Shown here: piece by piece, positions 22,842-35,409 of the stretch
Layout: each line of letters starts with the position of its first letter
Numbering within the stretch: the stretch's first letter is position 1
Assembly (NCBI GenBank): GCA_009760855.2
Contig: WPIO01000237.1
Span: 62,001-126,000 of the forward strand
Length of the DNA stretch: 64,000 nt
Reading direction: 5' to 3'
Source: Cristatella mucedo
Lineage: Eukaryota; Bryozoa; Phylactolaemata; Cristatellidae
Position numbers and translations under genes: made by a program
The notes under the pieces: model-generated
The model's database searches: none
Told to the model about the DNA's origin: nothing
What the model saw: only the letters and a program-made list of their open reading frames with translations

Positions 22842-23268
22842 AAGTTGGCCTCAATGTGTCCTTCCCCAAGCTGCATCGTCTACGGATCGGTTTTCAACGT
22901 GACTTACATGGTTACTTCGTCGACCGACATTAACTTCTTTTCTTTAACTTTGGGTCTGCCTCCATCGTCTACGAGTCCTAGTGGAACGCCTTATGTGAAG
23001 TGCTATCAGGATGGCAGATATGGTTCGATAACTGCTATTACTGCTGAGGCACCTAGCACTCCCCTATTTGAAGTCGAGCCGACCAAGTGCAGCCAGAGTG
23101 CCAGCATAAATGCAAGCAATCCATTGTATATAGCAATAATGCTTCGTCCAAAAGGAGATATGGCTCAGGTTCTGCTCGTACTTAATAACATGACAGCCAG
23201 CTTTTCGTACTACAATTCCTCTTTGAACACAGTGAAAAGTCCAAGTTCTCGAAATGTAACGCTGTGTG
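22842..23268 (+). pseudogene. duplicate of the glycoprotein domain exon, with a 1-bp insertion
   Basis: This is the copy of the exon at 42055-42480. It keeps the acceptor GAATTTTGTAG (to 22841) and the donor GTAAGT (from 23269). An extra C in CCTTCCCCAAGC (about 22862-22870) shifts the frame against the partner; elsewhere the exon differs by about two substitutions, one silent and one Asp/Asn in RPKGDMAQ. No signal-peptide exon is visible upstream and the downstream 770 bp are missing. So it is either a decayed duplicate or an assembly duplicate with a homopolymer error. Confidence 0.65.
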
Positions 23269-24152
23269 GTAAGTACGAGTGTTAGTGCATGTTGATATTG
23301 TTTGTGTTTGGTGTATGGTTATCCTTCATGACCAGCAAGTGTTATCAGAATGAGCTGCGTACCTTTTGCCTCTCTGTAGTTTGCATGTAATGGGCTCCCT
23401 GCAAGATTGCTTAAATATCCCAAATGCTTGAATGGTAATCATAGCCGTTGTTGTGCTATGCATTTTAATAATTGTTGCCAATATATAGTACTTATGTAGC
23501 ACCATATGAGACCGGAAAGATCTCTTTATACATTGCTGGCATGTGCTGAAAAGAGAGGACATGGACTGATTAGCTAGAACAGCATTTTCATAAAATTGTA
23601 CTGTGTTGAAGCTCAGCAAAAAAGTTGATTGAGGTTGTGTGATATTTTGTAATGTTAAGATATCAGTTGGTTGCTGTTTTTCTTCTGGCTGTTTAAGAAT
23701 CAAGTCAACACTGTTTGCTGCATTTCTATTTTGAGATGCCGAGTTGCTAAGCCTCTTCCGGTCAGTGTCCTCCCCTAGCAGCAAGATCCTCCACTTCACG
23801 ATCAGGTTGCCCCCTTGTAAGCAGGCAAAGGCCAGTGAAGTTATTCAACAGCTTTAACTAACAACTGCAGACTGACCAGAAATAGTCTACCCTGCTACTG
23901 AACTGATATAAGAAATATCGCCTTGTGGCCGGAACGATCCGGCTACGTCTGGTCCCGGCCAACCCAGCTGTCAGGTCTATTCTTACCAGTGCATTTAGCA
24001 CAGGACTACGAAGCCTTAGTAAAACCCAAGTTTAACTTGCTTGCTTGGTCCTAGACTAAATTCTGGATGAGTTACTGCACGAATGAATGATTGTGTTTAC
24101 AATTGAAACCTGGCCACCTAGAGCAAGCATTATGCTCGATGTTGTCGGCAAC

Positions 24153-24564
<412 letters not shown>

Positions 24565-25253
24565 CATACGTGTACTTCTCCAGTAAATTGAAAAAACCAA
24601 TAAGAATGCCGTGTAAACAAGGCTCGTAAATCAGCACAGCTATGCTTTGAGCGAAGGGGTCTATCCTGGCGAAAACAGACTTGCACATAATATCATCCAG
24701 GTCTGGCGTTGAGCCCTGTGAATGTGATCAGTGCTAGGTTGGTTCATCATCAGTGATAGGTTTCTATTACTGTAAGATATTCCATCACTTTGCTTAGGCT
24801 CAAGATCATCGGTTTAGATCGATGTTAATTCTTTTACCCAAATATCGTCACCGAAATATTACTCGAGGATATATAGAGGGGGTCAATGACTTTGGGAGGA
24901 CCTGACGAAAACAAGCGACCTCAGTAGCAGACTGGTGTCTGACGGCCATGAAAACTTCACAGCCAAAACAGGAGGCTACATTCTAGACTAAGTTTATTAT
25001 CTATACTTTCATGCACAGGACTCAGTGGTTACCCTAAATGAATGGAATGCACTGGAAGGAATTGTTCTACCCAACTAAATGCCTTTGTCAACATTACAGC
25101 TACCTTAACATCAAAAGACAGCTTTTATTACCTGTGTTGTGTTTGCCAATCTTTATGCTAATCGTTCCAATATTTTTTGGAGAGATAATGATAAATGGGC
25201 AGTTGGTGGAATCAATCGGTTAGAGAATAACTTCCTACCTCGGTGGCCATAAG

Positions 25254-26095
25254 AATTTAGCTCTGTACTCACAGCGTTGTCACACGAGTTGTCTATTAGA
25301 TCTTACCTGTTGCGCCGTCCTTAGGTGGCCAGTGAAGTTTGAAGTTTCACATTTTAAGAAGTGTTATCATCTAGTCCAGTAACCCTTCCCTGTAATGGTT
25401 GCAATGTTTAAAATCTAGGTCCTGGCTATTTATCTATTGTTATTGCTCTCTGAGCACCGGATGTTGCCGATAAGTTTGAGTCGATGTATTCGCCGAGATT
25501 TAAGGACAGCTGCCCTGTTTTTTCAGTTACCAATGAGTTGGCAGAATTTTTTCTGTACTTTGTACTTTTGTAGCTGTTTCTGCTAGTCCTAGCACCACTG
25601 TGCTGAACATACCTTCGTCAACAACATTACTTACTATGCCTGCTTCAGATCTGCATCTCACGAGCTTGAGCCCCACACGAGGCCGAGCCATCTGTGGAGC
25701 ACCTCCTGCCTTTACGTTACTGCTATTATTGGGATTTGCACAGCTTTTGCCTCTGCAATGAAGTAATCGACCAGTATGTGCACTTTTGTGACAGCACTAA
25801 TGTAAGTGCACGAACAAATTTGATTTGGCCATGAAAAATGTTGTATTGCAAGCGATTGATTGTTCATTAAGCCATTGCACCCCAAATATACGAAATGTAA
25901 GGTGTGAATGCTGCTGCGCTGCTCATTGCTAGAGGGTTCTTGACAAGACGAAAAACAGCACCAGGAGCGTGGGGTAGGTGCTGCTATTACAGTGGTTCTT
26001 GCCTCGATTTTGAACTCCACTGTGTCTGTCATGTGGACTCGAAGTCAGATCTCTGAGTGTCACGCCAAGTCAGAATTTATAAAGACACAGTTTAC
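25254..26095. other. unassigned DNA
   Basis: No domain, tail or RNA signal recognised. A 106-codon minus-strand frame at 25712-26032 has no motif and I do not call it. Confidence 0.5.
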
Positions 26096-26099
26096 ATTC

Positions 26100-26160
26100 A
26101 TGACAATAATAATAAGTCTTTGTATTGCACCCTGAGAACTTAATCTGTATCCAGTTACTT
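26100..26160 (-). mobile_element. LINE-A tail scrap
   Basis: A short AATAATAATAAG run followed by the antisense CACCCTGAGAACTTAATCT block is a second family-A 3' end just left of the longer copy. It shows one insertion beside the tail of another. Confidence 0.6.
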
Positions 26161-26162
26161 GT

Positions 26163-27933
26163 ATTAATAATAATAATAATACGTTTGATGAAGCACCTTC
26201 AGAGAATGCCATCTCTTTCTAGGGACTTTACATTTGATGCATAAAAGCGCGATCGAACGATTAGTAGCAGCATGCTCAATAAATTATAACAATGACACGA
26301 TTAGGGGTGTCATGCACAGAGTGAGCATGCAAGTATGGTTAGTGGGAGCATGCACAGTCCCTGCTAGCTTAAGCACATACAGGACGAATCACAGGGACCC
26401 ACTAAATGATGTTATGAATACTCGTGTTTTTAGTTTCTTTTTAAATGTGGTCACGTCAGGGTGTGTCATAATGCAAGTCGCAAGTGAATTCCAGGCTTTG
26501 GGATCATATGGACTAAAGGCCTCCAAAGGATTTAATGTACGTACGAGGTACAGGTAAACAGTATGATTTCGAACAGTTGGATGGTATGATGCTTAGCCTG
26601 GTGGAGGAGTACATCTGATAGGTCGGCTGGAGCCAAAGACTGAAGGAACCTAAAAGTGAGTGACAAAACGGATGCGTTGCTTGACTGGGAGCCAGTGCTG
26701 GTCGGCGAGAAGTGGTGTGATGCGGTAATTGTGAAACTCACAACAGGCAAGCCTAGCTGCACAGTTTTGCACTAGCTGTCAGCACGTCATTGAACTTGCC
26801 GGTAGACCAGCATGTAGTGAGTTACTTAAGTCAAGACAGGGTGACATGCATGGACCAACATAGATGTGGTGTCCCTATCTAAACAAGCCCGAATCATAGC
26901 AATGTTTTGTAGCTGAAAGTAATCAGACTTGATTGTTGAGCTGACATGTTCGTCTAACTTGAGGTCACTTTGGAGCATGACACCTAGATTTCGTGCATTT
27001 TCAAGAGGAGATATACTGGTAGAGCCGATTTTGAGGTTAGGCTTTCCAATTTCTGAATCACTTGGTTTGCCCATCACTATTAAGTTAGTATTATCATCAT
27101 TCATTTTATCAAAATGTCCTGCCATCCATGTGCTGATGCTATCAATACATGCAGCAAATCAGTTGGGAGAGTTCGATGCACCGGAAAGCTGGGACAAAAG
27201 GAAGCAGAGGTACAACTGATTACCACTTGCATATAAGTGAAAGCGTAGATTGTGCCTGGCAATCACATTGGCAAGAGGGAGAGTATAAACCGTGAAAAGA
27301 ACCGGATCATGCAAGGAGCCCTTATGTACGTCATATTTCAGAGGTACCTCGGATGATCGTTGACCAGTCACATCAATTCCTTTGGAGTCTCCCACTGAGA
27401 TGTAATATAATGTATCTCCTTTTGTAACTCCACAAAATTATAAAGACTACGTCGGTGTTAAGCAGGACAGTTTTGTATACCCCACTCGTAGCCTAAGCAG
27501 CATTTGGTACGCATTCGGTAGCCAACAGACTTCGTCTCACTCAACAAAGAGAGAGTGGGAAGCATAGAGTCAGGACCTGAACCATTGCAGAGCAGTGCCA
27601 ATGATCCCCAGCATGACGACGGCCACTCCCGAATTACTTGGTAATCGCTAGTATCGAAAGCTGTCGAAGATCGAGTAAACCAAGCGGAGATACTTGAGCC
27701 ATGACTGCATTCCTAAGTAGGTCGTTGTACACCCGATGCATTGCTGAGTATAGTGGTCAGCTAAAAGCCAAACTAGAACTTACTAGCAAGGCCTGAAATG
27801 TCAATATCTGTGCTAAGCTGGTCCTCTACGACTCATACCCGTGTTTTTGAGAGGAATGGTAGAAGGGAGACGGCTGTAGCTGCTGAAGTTTTCTTGGTCT
27901 AGTGTCGCTTTCTTGAGAAGCAGCATGACTACA
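26163..27933 (-). mobile_element. LINE-A, minus strand, interrupted by a LINE-B end
   Basis: The copy starts with an (AAT)n tail and runs through the 3' untranslated region and the C-terminal ORF2 part (QLGLPVVSFTITASHHFSPT, MAGHFDKMNDDNTNLIVMGK). It continues into the RT region, ending near 27933 at the LLKKATLDQENF-type block. Frames are broken often. A LINE-B 3' end sits inside it at about 27405-27566. Confidence 0.82.
27405..27566 (-). mobile_element. LINE-B 3' end nested in LINE-A
   Basis: The block ATGTATCTCCTTTTGTAACT through AGCAGGACAGTTTTGTATAC and TAGCCAACAGACTTCGTC is the antisense 3' end of LINE-B. LINE-A sequence resumes at TCAGGACCTGAACC. The insertion point lies in the LINE-A motif CTCCCACTGAGAT. 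Confidence 0.78.
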
Positions 27934-27964
27934 CTTGTCATCTTTGCGAAGCCCCTTTTAGCTC

Positions 27965-28140
27965 ATTGAAGGAGTGGTGCGACAGCACAGTGACCAGCAA
28001 GGGCCCGGGCGGGGGTATCGATGTCGACAGTGTTCGCGGCCACGTGTCCGACCATCACCTTGTGCCTGAGCAAGACGAAGGGCCTCCGGCACCAGAAGTC
28101 GACAAAACGTAACCAGGGCTGCGGCCTATCTCACTGTGAC
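27965..28140 (+). pseudogene. LTR-element pol fragment related to the 8-13 kb element
   Basis: The antisense of this stretch resembles 8880-8985 of the Ty3-like element, sharing TCGGACACGTGGC and a CACTGGT-type block. It therefore represents the end of a related pol region in opposite orientation. No flanking LTR is seen. A fossil fragment. Confidence 0.5.
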
Positions 28141-28735
28141 ACTGTCTCGCCGTTACGATACATTTATGTTGACCGGAGAGCTCACCAGTGCTGCTTGTCT
28201 TACTTTTCTTTCAAGTAAATGATCTTGAGATCATGGGCAACGTGAGTTTTTATAGCTTACGGGCACTCCGACGGTGCACTCCATGTGATTTTGAGATCAA
28301 TTGGAATGTGGCTGATCTATTGCCGTGCTGTTTGCATATGGGCTGGTGAGATTTAGGTTCACGTTATTTCAGCTACCATCAGTTTACGGCCAAGTGGTAT
28401 TTAAGCCCTAGCGGCATTTATAGCAAAGGTATTGCTTCGTGGCCAGTTACGGCCTTGTTACTTCTAGTGCTAGTGTATGGCCCATCAGAGTTCATGATGC
28501 TACCTCAGATTTATGGGCTGGCTAATCTAGGAAATGGTTGTAGAGGTTGAGTCACACCCAGGAATCAGTTACAACACGGGCACAGGGAAGCAAGTTGTGC
28601 TCGGGAGCACTAGAGGCGCCAGCGAGAATCCGACCGGCTGTGAGCCCGCTTTTGTGTTGTGTGTGTTGTCACTAACTTGCTGTTGGTAGATATCTAAACT
28701 ACCCTCTTGAAGCAGTCTTTCGAATCTCTTATTTT
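28141..28735. other. unassigned DNA
   Basis: No motif recognised. Confidence 0.5.
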
Positions 28736-28739
28736 CAGT

Positions 28740-29220
28740 TAAAATGCCAAAAAGCTGCCTCTATTTGCAATTGTCTATCTTGGTACCAAGTCCTTATTTG
28801 CGTCTGCTTTCTCTGATCTCATTTCAGTTCCTTGTGAAAGAAAGCGATCTTTCTTCGTTACTGGTGGTTTCAACATTCATTTCGATAACCTATCTGATGC
28901 CTTCAGCACCGAATTTGGCGTGCCAACTAATTTTCTCTTGTAGCTTATTTTCGTGATCCTAGTTACATCAAGGATCATAGTCTACCGAATTTTCCCCTAC
29001 AACTGTATGCTATGGTCAACTGTTACTACTAATTTTTTCTTACCTGACCACGTGCAGTTTTCATTCAGTTACAGTTTGAGCCCTCATCGCTATCTAAAAT
29101 GATATTTGAATCGAGGAGAATCAACACAATTGATATTAACTGTGTCGTAGCGAGATCATCTTTGATCATGCTGCTGAATCTCCCTTCGGGCGAGGAATTG
29201 GTAGAATGTTAGAAGAAGGA
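28740..29220 (+). mobile_element. LINE endonuclease-domain fragment
   Basis: A plus-strand reading contains VTGGFNIHFDNLSDAFSTEF, the GDFNIH block of the apurinic-type endonuclease of CR1/L2-group LINEs, and later PDHVQFSFSYSLSP, the DHxxVxF block. It is badly decayed with several stops. It may be the 5' ORF2 part of LINE-A, which is otherwise unseen in this window, or of a relative. Confidence 0.6.
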
Positions 29221-29855
29221 ATGCTTGAAGCTTCTTTTGTAGAATTTTGAAGGTTCAAGAAACGAATATTTTTTTAAACGTTTGTATAAGTGTGAATAGT
29301 CGTATATATTCAGGAGCTCTACAAATCGATGCAAAATATTAACTACTCAACATGCAGAAACTCGACGATAGCTTGCATAAGAGCACATGCCTCACCGCCC
29401 TAGAGAGTGGCCTCGGGCGACACCTAGCTTGGTGTTCACCTTTACCTGATTTCTTCGTGATACTTTCGGGTATTCCGCTATCTTAGCTGTGACTATTTAT
29501 TTATGAGCTGTCCTCGGATATGCTACACAAAACAACCTGCTTAGCATAAGGTGAGATGTCGCTTTTAGTCAGTTCCTACCGGCGGGCTTCTTTATCGGGT
29601 CAGTGGGAACCTCCCTGCATCCTGTGTTCGCCCTAACAGCTCGCCTATCAAACCCATGACCCGGAAGTTTAAAGCACTGAACAGCACTCGTTGTGATAGT
29701 CGCTCACCTGCCGTGCCCCAGCATGTTGTGAAACGTCGAACGGCGGCCAGTACTAAGGTCCAATTCAATTTCGAAGGGGTGGCATCTGCCAGGCCGCCTA
29801 CACGCCGAATTGAATGCAAGCCACTTCATCAGCATCGCTCAGTTATTGAACAGCC
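29221..29855. other. unassigned DNA
   Basis: A 112-codon frame at 29656-29994 runs into the solo LTR and has no recognisable domain. Nothing else recognised. Confidence 0.5.
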
Positions 29856-29859
29856 TCTT

Positions 29860-30203
29860 TGTAGTTTGTTCACACAGCCGAGAGCCAGCCGATGCCCAAC
29901 ACCCACAGTTTATTACCAAAGCAAGGAGCCGAAGAGCACACGGCTCCCTCCGGCCCCTACTCACTCCACTGCTCTCCTCCAGTCCTCTGGTTGACCCCGA
30001 CGATTCATCGAGGACCACAGCAGTGCACCGGCCGACCTCGATGGTGAATCCATCTGGCCACCAGCTGGTTACCGGCCTGTGTCCAAGCCGCATCACAGGT
30101 GGACCACAGCAGTGCACCGGCCCCTCTTGGTGGTGCTTCTAACAGCTCACCAGTGGCTTATAATAGGAGCCTGCATACAATACATACGTACATACGAACT
30201 ACA
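29860..30203 (-). mobile_element. solo LTR of the Ty3-like family, one minisatellite unit
   Basis: The sequence begins TGTAGTTTG and ends GAACTACA, so its ends are inverted copies. CTCTT flanks both sides (29855-29859 and 30204-30208) as a perfect 5-bp target duplication. It aligns with the LTRs at 8.1 and 12.4 kb but has a single minisatellite unit of 89 bp (30026-30114) and lacks their terminal 60-bp duplication. This is the expected product of recombination between two LTRs of an older insertion. Confidence 0.9.
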
Positions 30204-30309
30204 CTCTTACATGCCGCCTACTAAATGTCCGCTTGCTAAAAAGCTAGGGGTTACATATCCGTAATGAGATTAATCAGAAGAAGCTACAAGCATTCGTGCT
30301 AACTGAAAC

Positions 30310-32132
30310 TTAGTATATGCCTTGTTCCAGTAGCTGTGTATCTGAGACCACTCCACGCGGGTACTTTATCTTTCAGCCCATGTGCTCTCTTCTGACAAGG
30401 TTGGCGAGGGTTGCAACTGTTGTTCGTGAATCGTTTGCCTATAAGGTATGCAGTTTTTCGCATGGGCCATCGTTTGAATCAGTTGCAACAAGGTCCTCAT
30501 AAAAGACCACACCTCTCGCTGTTATGATATACGGACCTCTCACTGGCTGTCTAAACTTGTTAAATGAGGAGTTTTCGGAGTTCCTCGATAAATATTTGCA
30601 TGTATCAGGCCGTTGCTAATTGCCGGAGACTTCAATATTTACCTTGACAACCCTATCGATAGTCGGGTCGCTCATATCTTGACTGTGTGGAGAATTCGGT
30701 TTCCGTTCAACCCATTAACTATTCACTTTGGTGATCTTTTCGTAGACCTCGTGATCACTAAGGATGTCATCCCCACTTACCCTCACGGATCGTTGTTCGG
30801 TCTCGTTTTCTGTTTGTGCTTTCTTGTGCGTACAGGGAAATGTCGAAATTTTAAAAGCATAACATTTTTAAGTCTGTTTGCAATGCAGGTCTTCTTGATA
30901 TGAACCTAGGCTCGGCCGAAAGCCTCATTACCCTCACAGCTGCAGCGAACATAAAACTTAATAGTACTCTTGACAAGCTTGCTCCGGTTCATTCTACCGT
31001 GTATAGAGTCGTGAAGATTTCTTTCAATTTACAAAAAAATTCAAAGGGAATGCACCATGTTAAGTGCAGGCTTGGACGTTGTTTTAAGGAAGTTGAATCT
31101 GATAGAGGTCTAGTCAATGTAGAATATTTCCTTCGAGTTTACACCCGGAGGCTTAAAAAAGCCAGGGCTACTTTTTCTCACAGGAAAACTGAAGCTCTGT
31201 CAGACGGACCCAAAATAGATTTTTAAGACTAACCAATTTACCGACGAATGCTGAGAGGTCTGACTCCTCAGATATTAAGGGCTCAGCCGATAAGTTTTCA
31301 GCCTTTTTTACTGAAGAATTGTGCACATTCGTGCTTCTATAAAGCCCTCTCTGAGTAAAGCAATTGTAGAATCAAAGGCTGATACTTTCCTTAAAATGTT
31401 TTCCGAGGCTTCTGAATGCGATGTGGCTACCTTTATAAGGTCTAGTAAGAAAAGCTCGTCTCCCGAAGACCTTATACCACGATCTCAGAAGGTCTTCGCT
31501 TGCAGACCAACTTGGTACTGTAATAACTTAGATTTTTGATGCTTCTTTGGAAAAGGAGATCATACCCAAGTCCTTCAAATCAGCAATCGCTAGACCAAAA
31601 CTTTAAAAGCCTTGATTAGATGAAGAGGTCCTTGCAAACTATCGCCCAGTTTCCACCCTTCTTTTTTCGACGGAGGTCCTTGAAAGACTTATCACTAAGC
31701 AGCTGGTAGTACTTGCTGAAAAGAATGTAATGTCAAACATTTCAATCGTCGTTCAAGAGGCAGCACTCAACTGAAACTGCTCTTATCCGTGTTGACAATG
31801 ACATTCTATGCCGCAACGATGACGGGAATTTCACTGCCCTAGCTCATCGAGATCTATCAGCTGCATTCGACACCATTGATCACGATGTCCAGCGACACCC
31901 TATTTGAACGGTTGAGAACAACGATCGGTCTGGCAGACGAGGAACTGGCGTGGTTTCAATCATACTTGTCTGATCGTGTTCAATCTGTGTCGTGCATGGG
32001 CGGGGTCAGGTCTCACCCACCAGACGGGTCACCTATCAAGTCCCTCGAAGGTCGGTCCTCGGTCCCTTGCTGTTCTCAATTTATACTCAACCTCTTGGAA
32101 AAATGATTAAGGCCGATAGAATAGAATATCTG
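30310..32132 (+). mobile_element. LINE-B, plus strand, broken and 3'-truncated
   Basis: Recognisable parts are the endonuclease domain (SFESVATRSS, then LLIAGDFNIYLDNP and DLVITKDVIPT at 30350-30780) and linker blocks shared with the 63 kb copy (IRASIKPSLSKAIVESKADT, FIRSSKKSSSPEDLIP at 31320-31480). The RT follows (HRDLSAAFDTIDH, LFERLRTTIGLADEELAWFQ, SYLSDRVQSVSC, LGPLLFSIYT-like). The copy ends abruptly near 32132 before the ADD box, where LINE-A starts. Stops and frame changes are frequent. Confidence 0.83.
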
Positions 32133-34245
32133 TAAGTCGTACCAATCGATCCAAGCAAAGGCCGAGTCTAGCTTCTATAGAAACATTGTGGAATCACAGA
32201 TGCACAATCCAAAAATGCTGATGTCAACAATAAACCATCTCAACCGTTCCCAGATTAGCTCCTAACCTGACGATCCTTGTGATCTAGCCGATTGCTTCTC
32301 TCGATTCTTTGTGCAGAAGATAGACAAGATAAGGGAATCCACCCCTGCGATGACAACCTCCCCACTAGAATGCTGTTCCTCGGTTCCTGGCTGCACCTCA
32401 ATGTCTGCATTTAAGCAGGTCACTAGTGATCTAGTCCTAAAGTTCGTATCGCAATCAAAGAAGACAACAAGTCCTCTGGACCCTATTCCCACTGTCCTGC
32501 TCCTTGGTTGCTTTGATCTGCTGCTGCCATGCATAACTAATATCATTAATATTGCATTAGCCTCATGTCATGTCCCAGCACCTTTCAAAAAAGCTGTAGT
32601 CAGCCCTCTTCTTAAGAAAGCAACACTAGACCATGAGAACTTGAGTAACTACAGCCCAGTCTCCCTTCTACTATTTCTATCAAAGGCACGGGAACGGGTC
32701 GTGGCAGACCAACTAAACTTATATATCGAAACCTCACACCTTGCTAGTAAGTTCCAGTCCGGCTTTAGAGCTAATCACTCCACAGAGTCAGCATTGCTTA
32801 GGGTATACAACGACCTACTTAGGAATGCAGACATGGGTAGAGTGTCTCTGCTTGTTTTGCTCGATCTTTCGGCAGCTTTTGACACCATCGATCACAAAGT
32901 TCTTCTAGAGCGCCTCTCATCTCGCCTGGGCATCACTGGCACTGCTCTGCAGTGGTTCAGGTCTTATCTCAGTGGGAGACTCCAGAGTATTGACGTGAAT
33001 GGACAAAGATCATCTAAAGTACCTCTGAAATATGGAGTACCCCAGGGCTCCTTGCTAGGTCCGGTTCTTTTCATGGTTTATACTCTCCCTCTTGCTGATG
33101 TGATTGCCAAGCACAATCTAGGCTTTCACTTCTATGCGGATGACACTCAGTTGTAACTTTTCTTTGATGCCTTCCAGCCTTCGAGCACCTCAAACTCTCT
33201 CAAATCACTTGCTGCATGCATTGATGACATCCGTACATGGATGGCAGCAGATTTTCTAAAACTAAACGATGACAAAACTAAAACTTACTAGTTATGGACA
33301 AACCCAGTGTGATTCAGAGATTGGAAAGGCTGACTCTCAAAATTGGCTCTGCCACCATATCTGCAGTCGAATCAGCTCGAAATCTAGGTGTCGTATTCCA
33401 AAGCGACCTCTCGTTAGACGACCATATAAGCTCCACAGTCAAATCTGCCTATTTTCAGCTGCATAATATTGCTAAAACTCGGGCTTGTTTAGATAAGGAT
33501 ACCACGTCTAAGTTGGTCCATGCATTCGTGACATCTCGTCTTGACTTCTGCAACCCACTGCTTACTGGCCTACCAGCATGTGTGATCAGGCGATTGCAGC
33601 TGGTGCAAAACTCTGCAGCTAGGCTTGTCTGTCGTGTGCGTCGAAGTTGCCACATTATTCCACTTCTCGCCGACCTGCACCGGCTACCAGTCAAGCAACG
33701 GATTGACTTCAAGGTTTTGTCGCTCACTTTTAGGTCACTTCATTCTATGGCTCCAGCCTATCTCTCCGACATACTCCCCCATCAGGCCAAGCATCGTACC
33801 ACCCGCTTTTCGAAATCCAGCAGTCTAGAAATACCTCGTACTAACCTCAAATCCTTTGGAGACCGTGCATTTAGTTCGTATGCTCCCAAAGCCTGGAACT
33901 CCCTCCTGACCTGCGTCAGAACATCCCCTGACCTGACCACATTTAAAAGGAACTTAAAACACACCTATTTAGGACAGCATTTAGCGGGTCCCTGTGATTC
34001 GTCCTTCACGTGCTCATGCGTGCTGACACTGTGCATGCTGCCACTAACCACATTTGCATGCTGACCCTGTGCATGTCACCCCTAGCCATGTTATTCATTT
34101 TGTTTGTTTTTCAAGCATGATTTTACTTACCGTTTAGTTGCATTTCCCTTTGCAGCAAATGTAAGGCGCCTAGAGAGAGATTAAGTTCTCTGAGGGCGCT
34201 GTATCGAGTACATTATTATTATTATTATTATTATTCATAATATCA
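32133..34245 (+). mobile_element. LINE-A, longest copy in the window, plus strand
   Basis: ORF2 is readable from about 32140 (YRNIVESQMHNPKML) through a 281-codon open stretch at 32311-33153. RT blocks there are LSNYSPVSLLLFLSKARERV, KFQSGFRANHSTESALLRVY, VLLDLSAAFDTIDHKVLLER, KYGVPQGSLLGPVLFMVYTL and FHFYADDTQL. A TAA stop (33154-33156) replaces the expected Tyr after ADDTQL, and one frame change near 33290 precedes the 256-codon C-terminal part (33294-34064). The 3' untranslated region ends with (ATT)n at 34214-34235. This is a CR1/L2-group LINE. It lacks its endonuclease domain, so it is 5'-truncated. Confidence 0.9.
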
Positions 34246-34261
34246 CGTGTATGCTCTCTAC

Positions 34262-35105
34262 ACCGAGCTGTATTTGTCATTAAACCATCGGAATCTGCTG
34301 CAGCAACTGATAATTAAATGCTTGCCTTGGCGACATTCGATCCTGGATGTCGGAACATTTCTTTGAATTAAACGACGACAAACCTTAAGTGCTGCCCATA
34401 GCACACTCTAAGCGTGTGGCTGGATTAGAAGGCTTTGTCCTCGTAATTCAGGAGACTACTTCTACAGCTACCCATCATGTCCAATCCCGATCTAAGATTA
34501 GAAGCTGTCTTTCACTTTGGCTTGCAAAAACCAGCTTCTAAGTGCTGTCTCGGCTTGATTAGTGTAAATGTCTTTCGTCTGAGCTACTGAAAAAACAAAT
34601 AGGCTACTGCAGATGGCTATAAATATGGCTGGAAGCGAAGTTTGAAAATCCCAAAGGTTTAAAAACGGGTCTTCTTTACGACAAGAGCTAGGATGGATGC
34701 CGGTTTATCGACGGGTGTACAGCAAAGGTCTTACGTTGACCCACAAGACCAGCCACGGCTTGGCTCCTCCATACCTAGCTGAACACTGCACTAGTTTCAG
34801 CCTCCTCGCGCCCTCGGGTCCTGTGAGAACATTAAATTAGCCGTTTCATTCCTCCTTCTAAACACCGTTGGCGACAGAAGCCTTTGCTCTGCAGGTCCTA
34901 GACTGTGGAACTCGCTTCCACAATTCTTAAGCAATGACATCTACTCTCCAACTGCCGACTATGGCACATCTTTTTCAGCGGTCCTGAACTGCTACTTCTA
35001 TGCTACTCACTACCTCAACTGCTCTCCTAACTCTGCCATGCTTCCCACTTTGTGTTTGTTGTGTGAGATGAAGTCTGTTTTCTACCGAATGAGTACGAAA
35101 AGCCT
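34262..35105 (+). mobile_element. LINE-B 3' half, plus strand
   Basis: This copy matches the antisense of 61.2-62.1 kb. It has the DIRSWMSEHFFELNDDK-like block, the IYKGLTLTHKTSHGLAPPYL block near 34720-34790 and the VGDRSLCSAGPRLWNSLPQF block near 34870-34930. It stops near 35105 before the (ACATT)n tail. Frames are broken. Confidence 0.8.
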
Positions 35106-35400
35106 CCTAGGCTGTCAGTTTTGCTATACACACTCTTTTGTGTAAAAACCACATCGTTTTATCGCTTTGAGAAATTGCAGACGGTGACGTTAGATTACGT
35201 GCTCTGCAAGTTTGAAACTCTAATTATTCACTCTCTTTGCTCTCGCTCAGACAGCGAACATTTTACAGCAGACATCAAACTATCTAGGTCTAGTATGCCT
35301 AAGCTTGAAAAGCTGGCGAAAATCAGGAATCCCTCTCCGTCTACATGCATTCGCGGATTACTATGGATTGTACCAATCTATTCTGGCACAGGCCAAGTGT
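35106..35400. other. unassigned DNA with a short LINE-A scrap
   Basis: At about 35355-35415 there is a fragment resembling early LINE-A ORF2 (TTGTACCAATCTATTC, AAGAACATTGTTGAATG). The rest is unassigned. Confidence 0.4.
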
Positions 35401-35409
35401 TGATTACAT

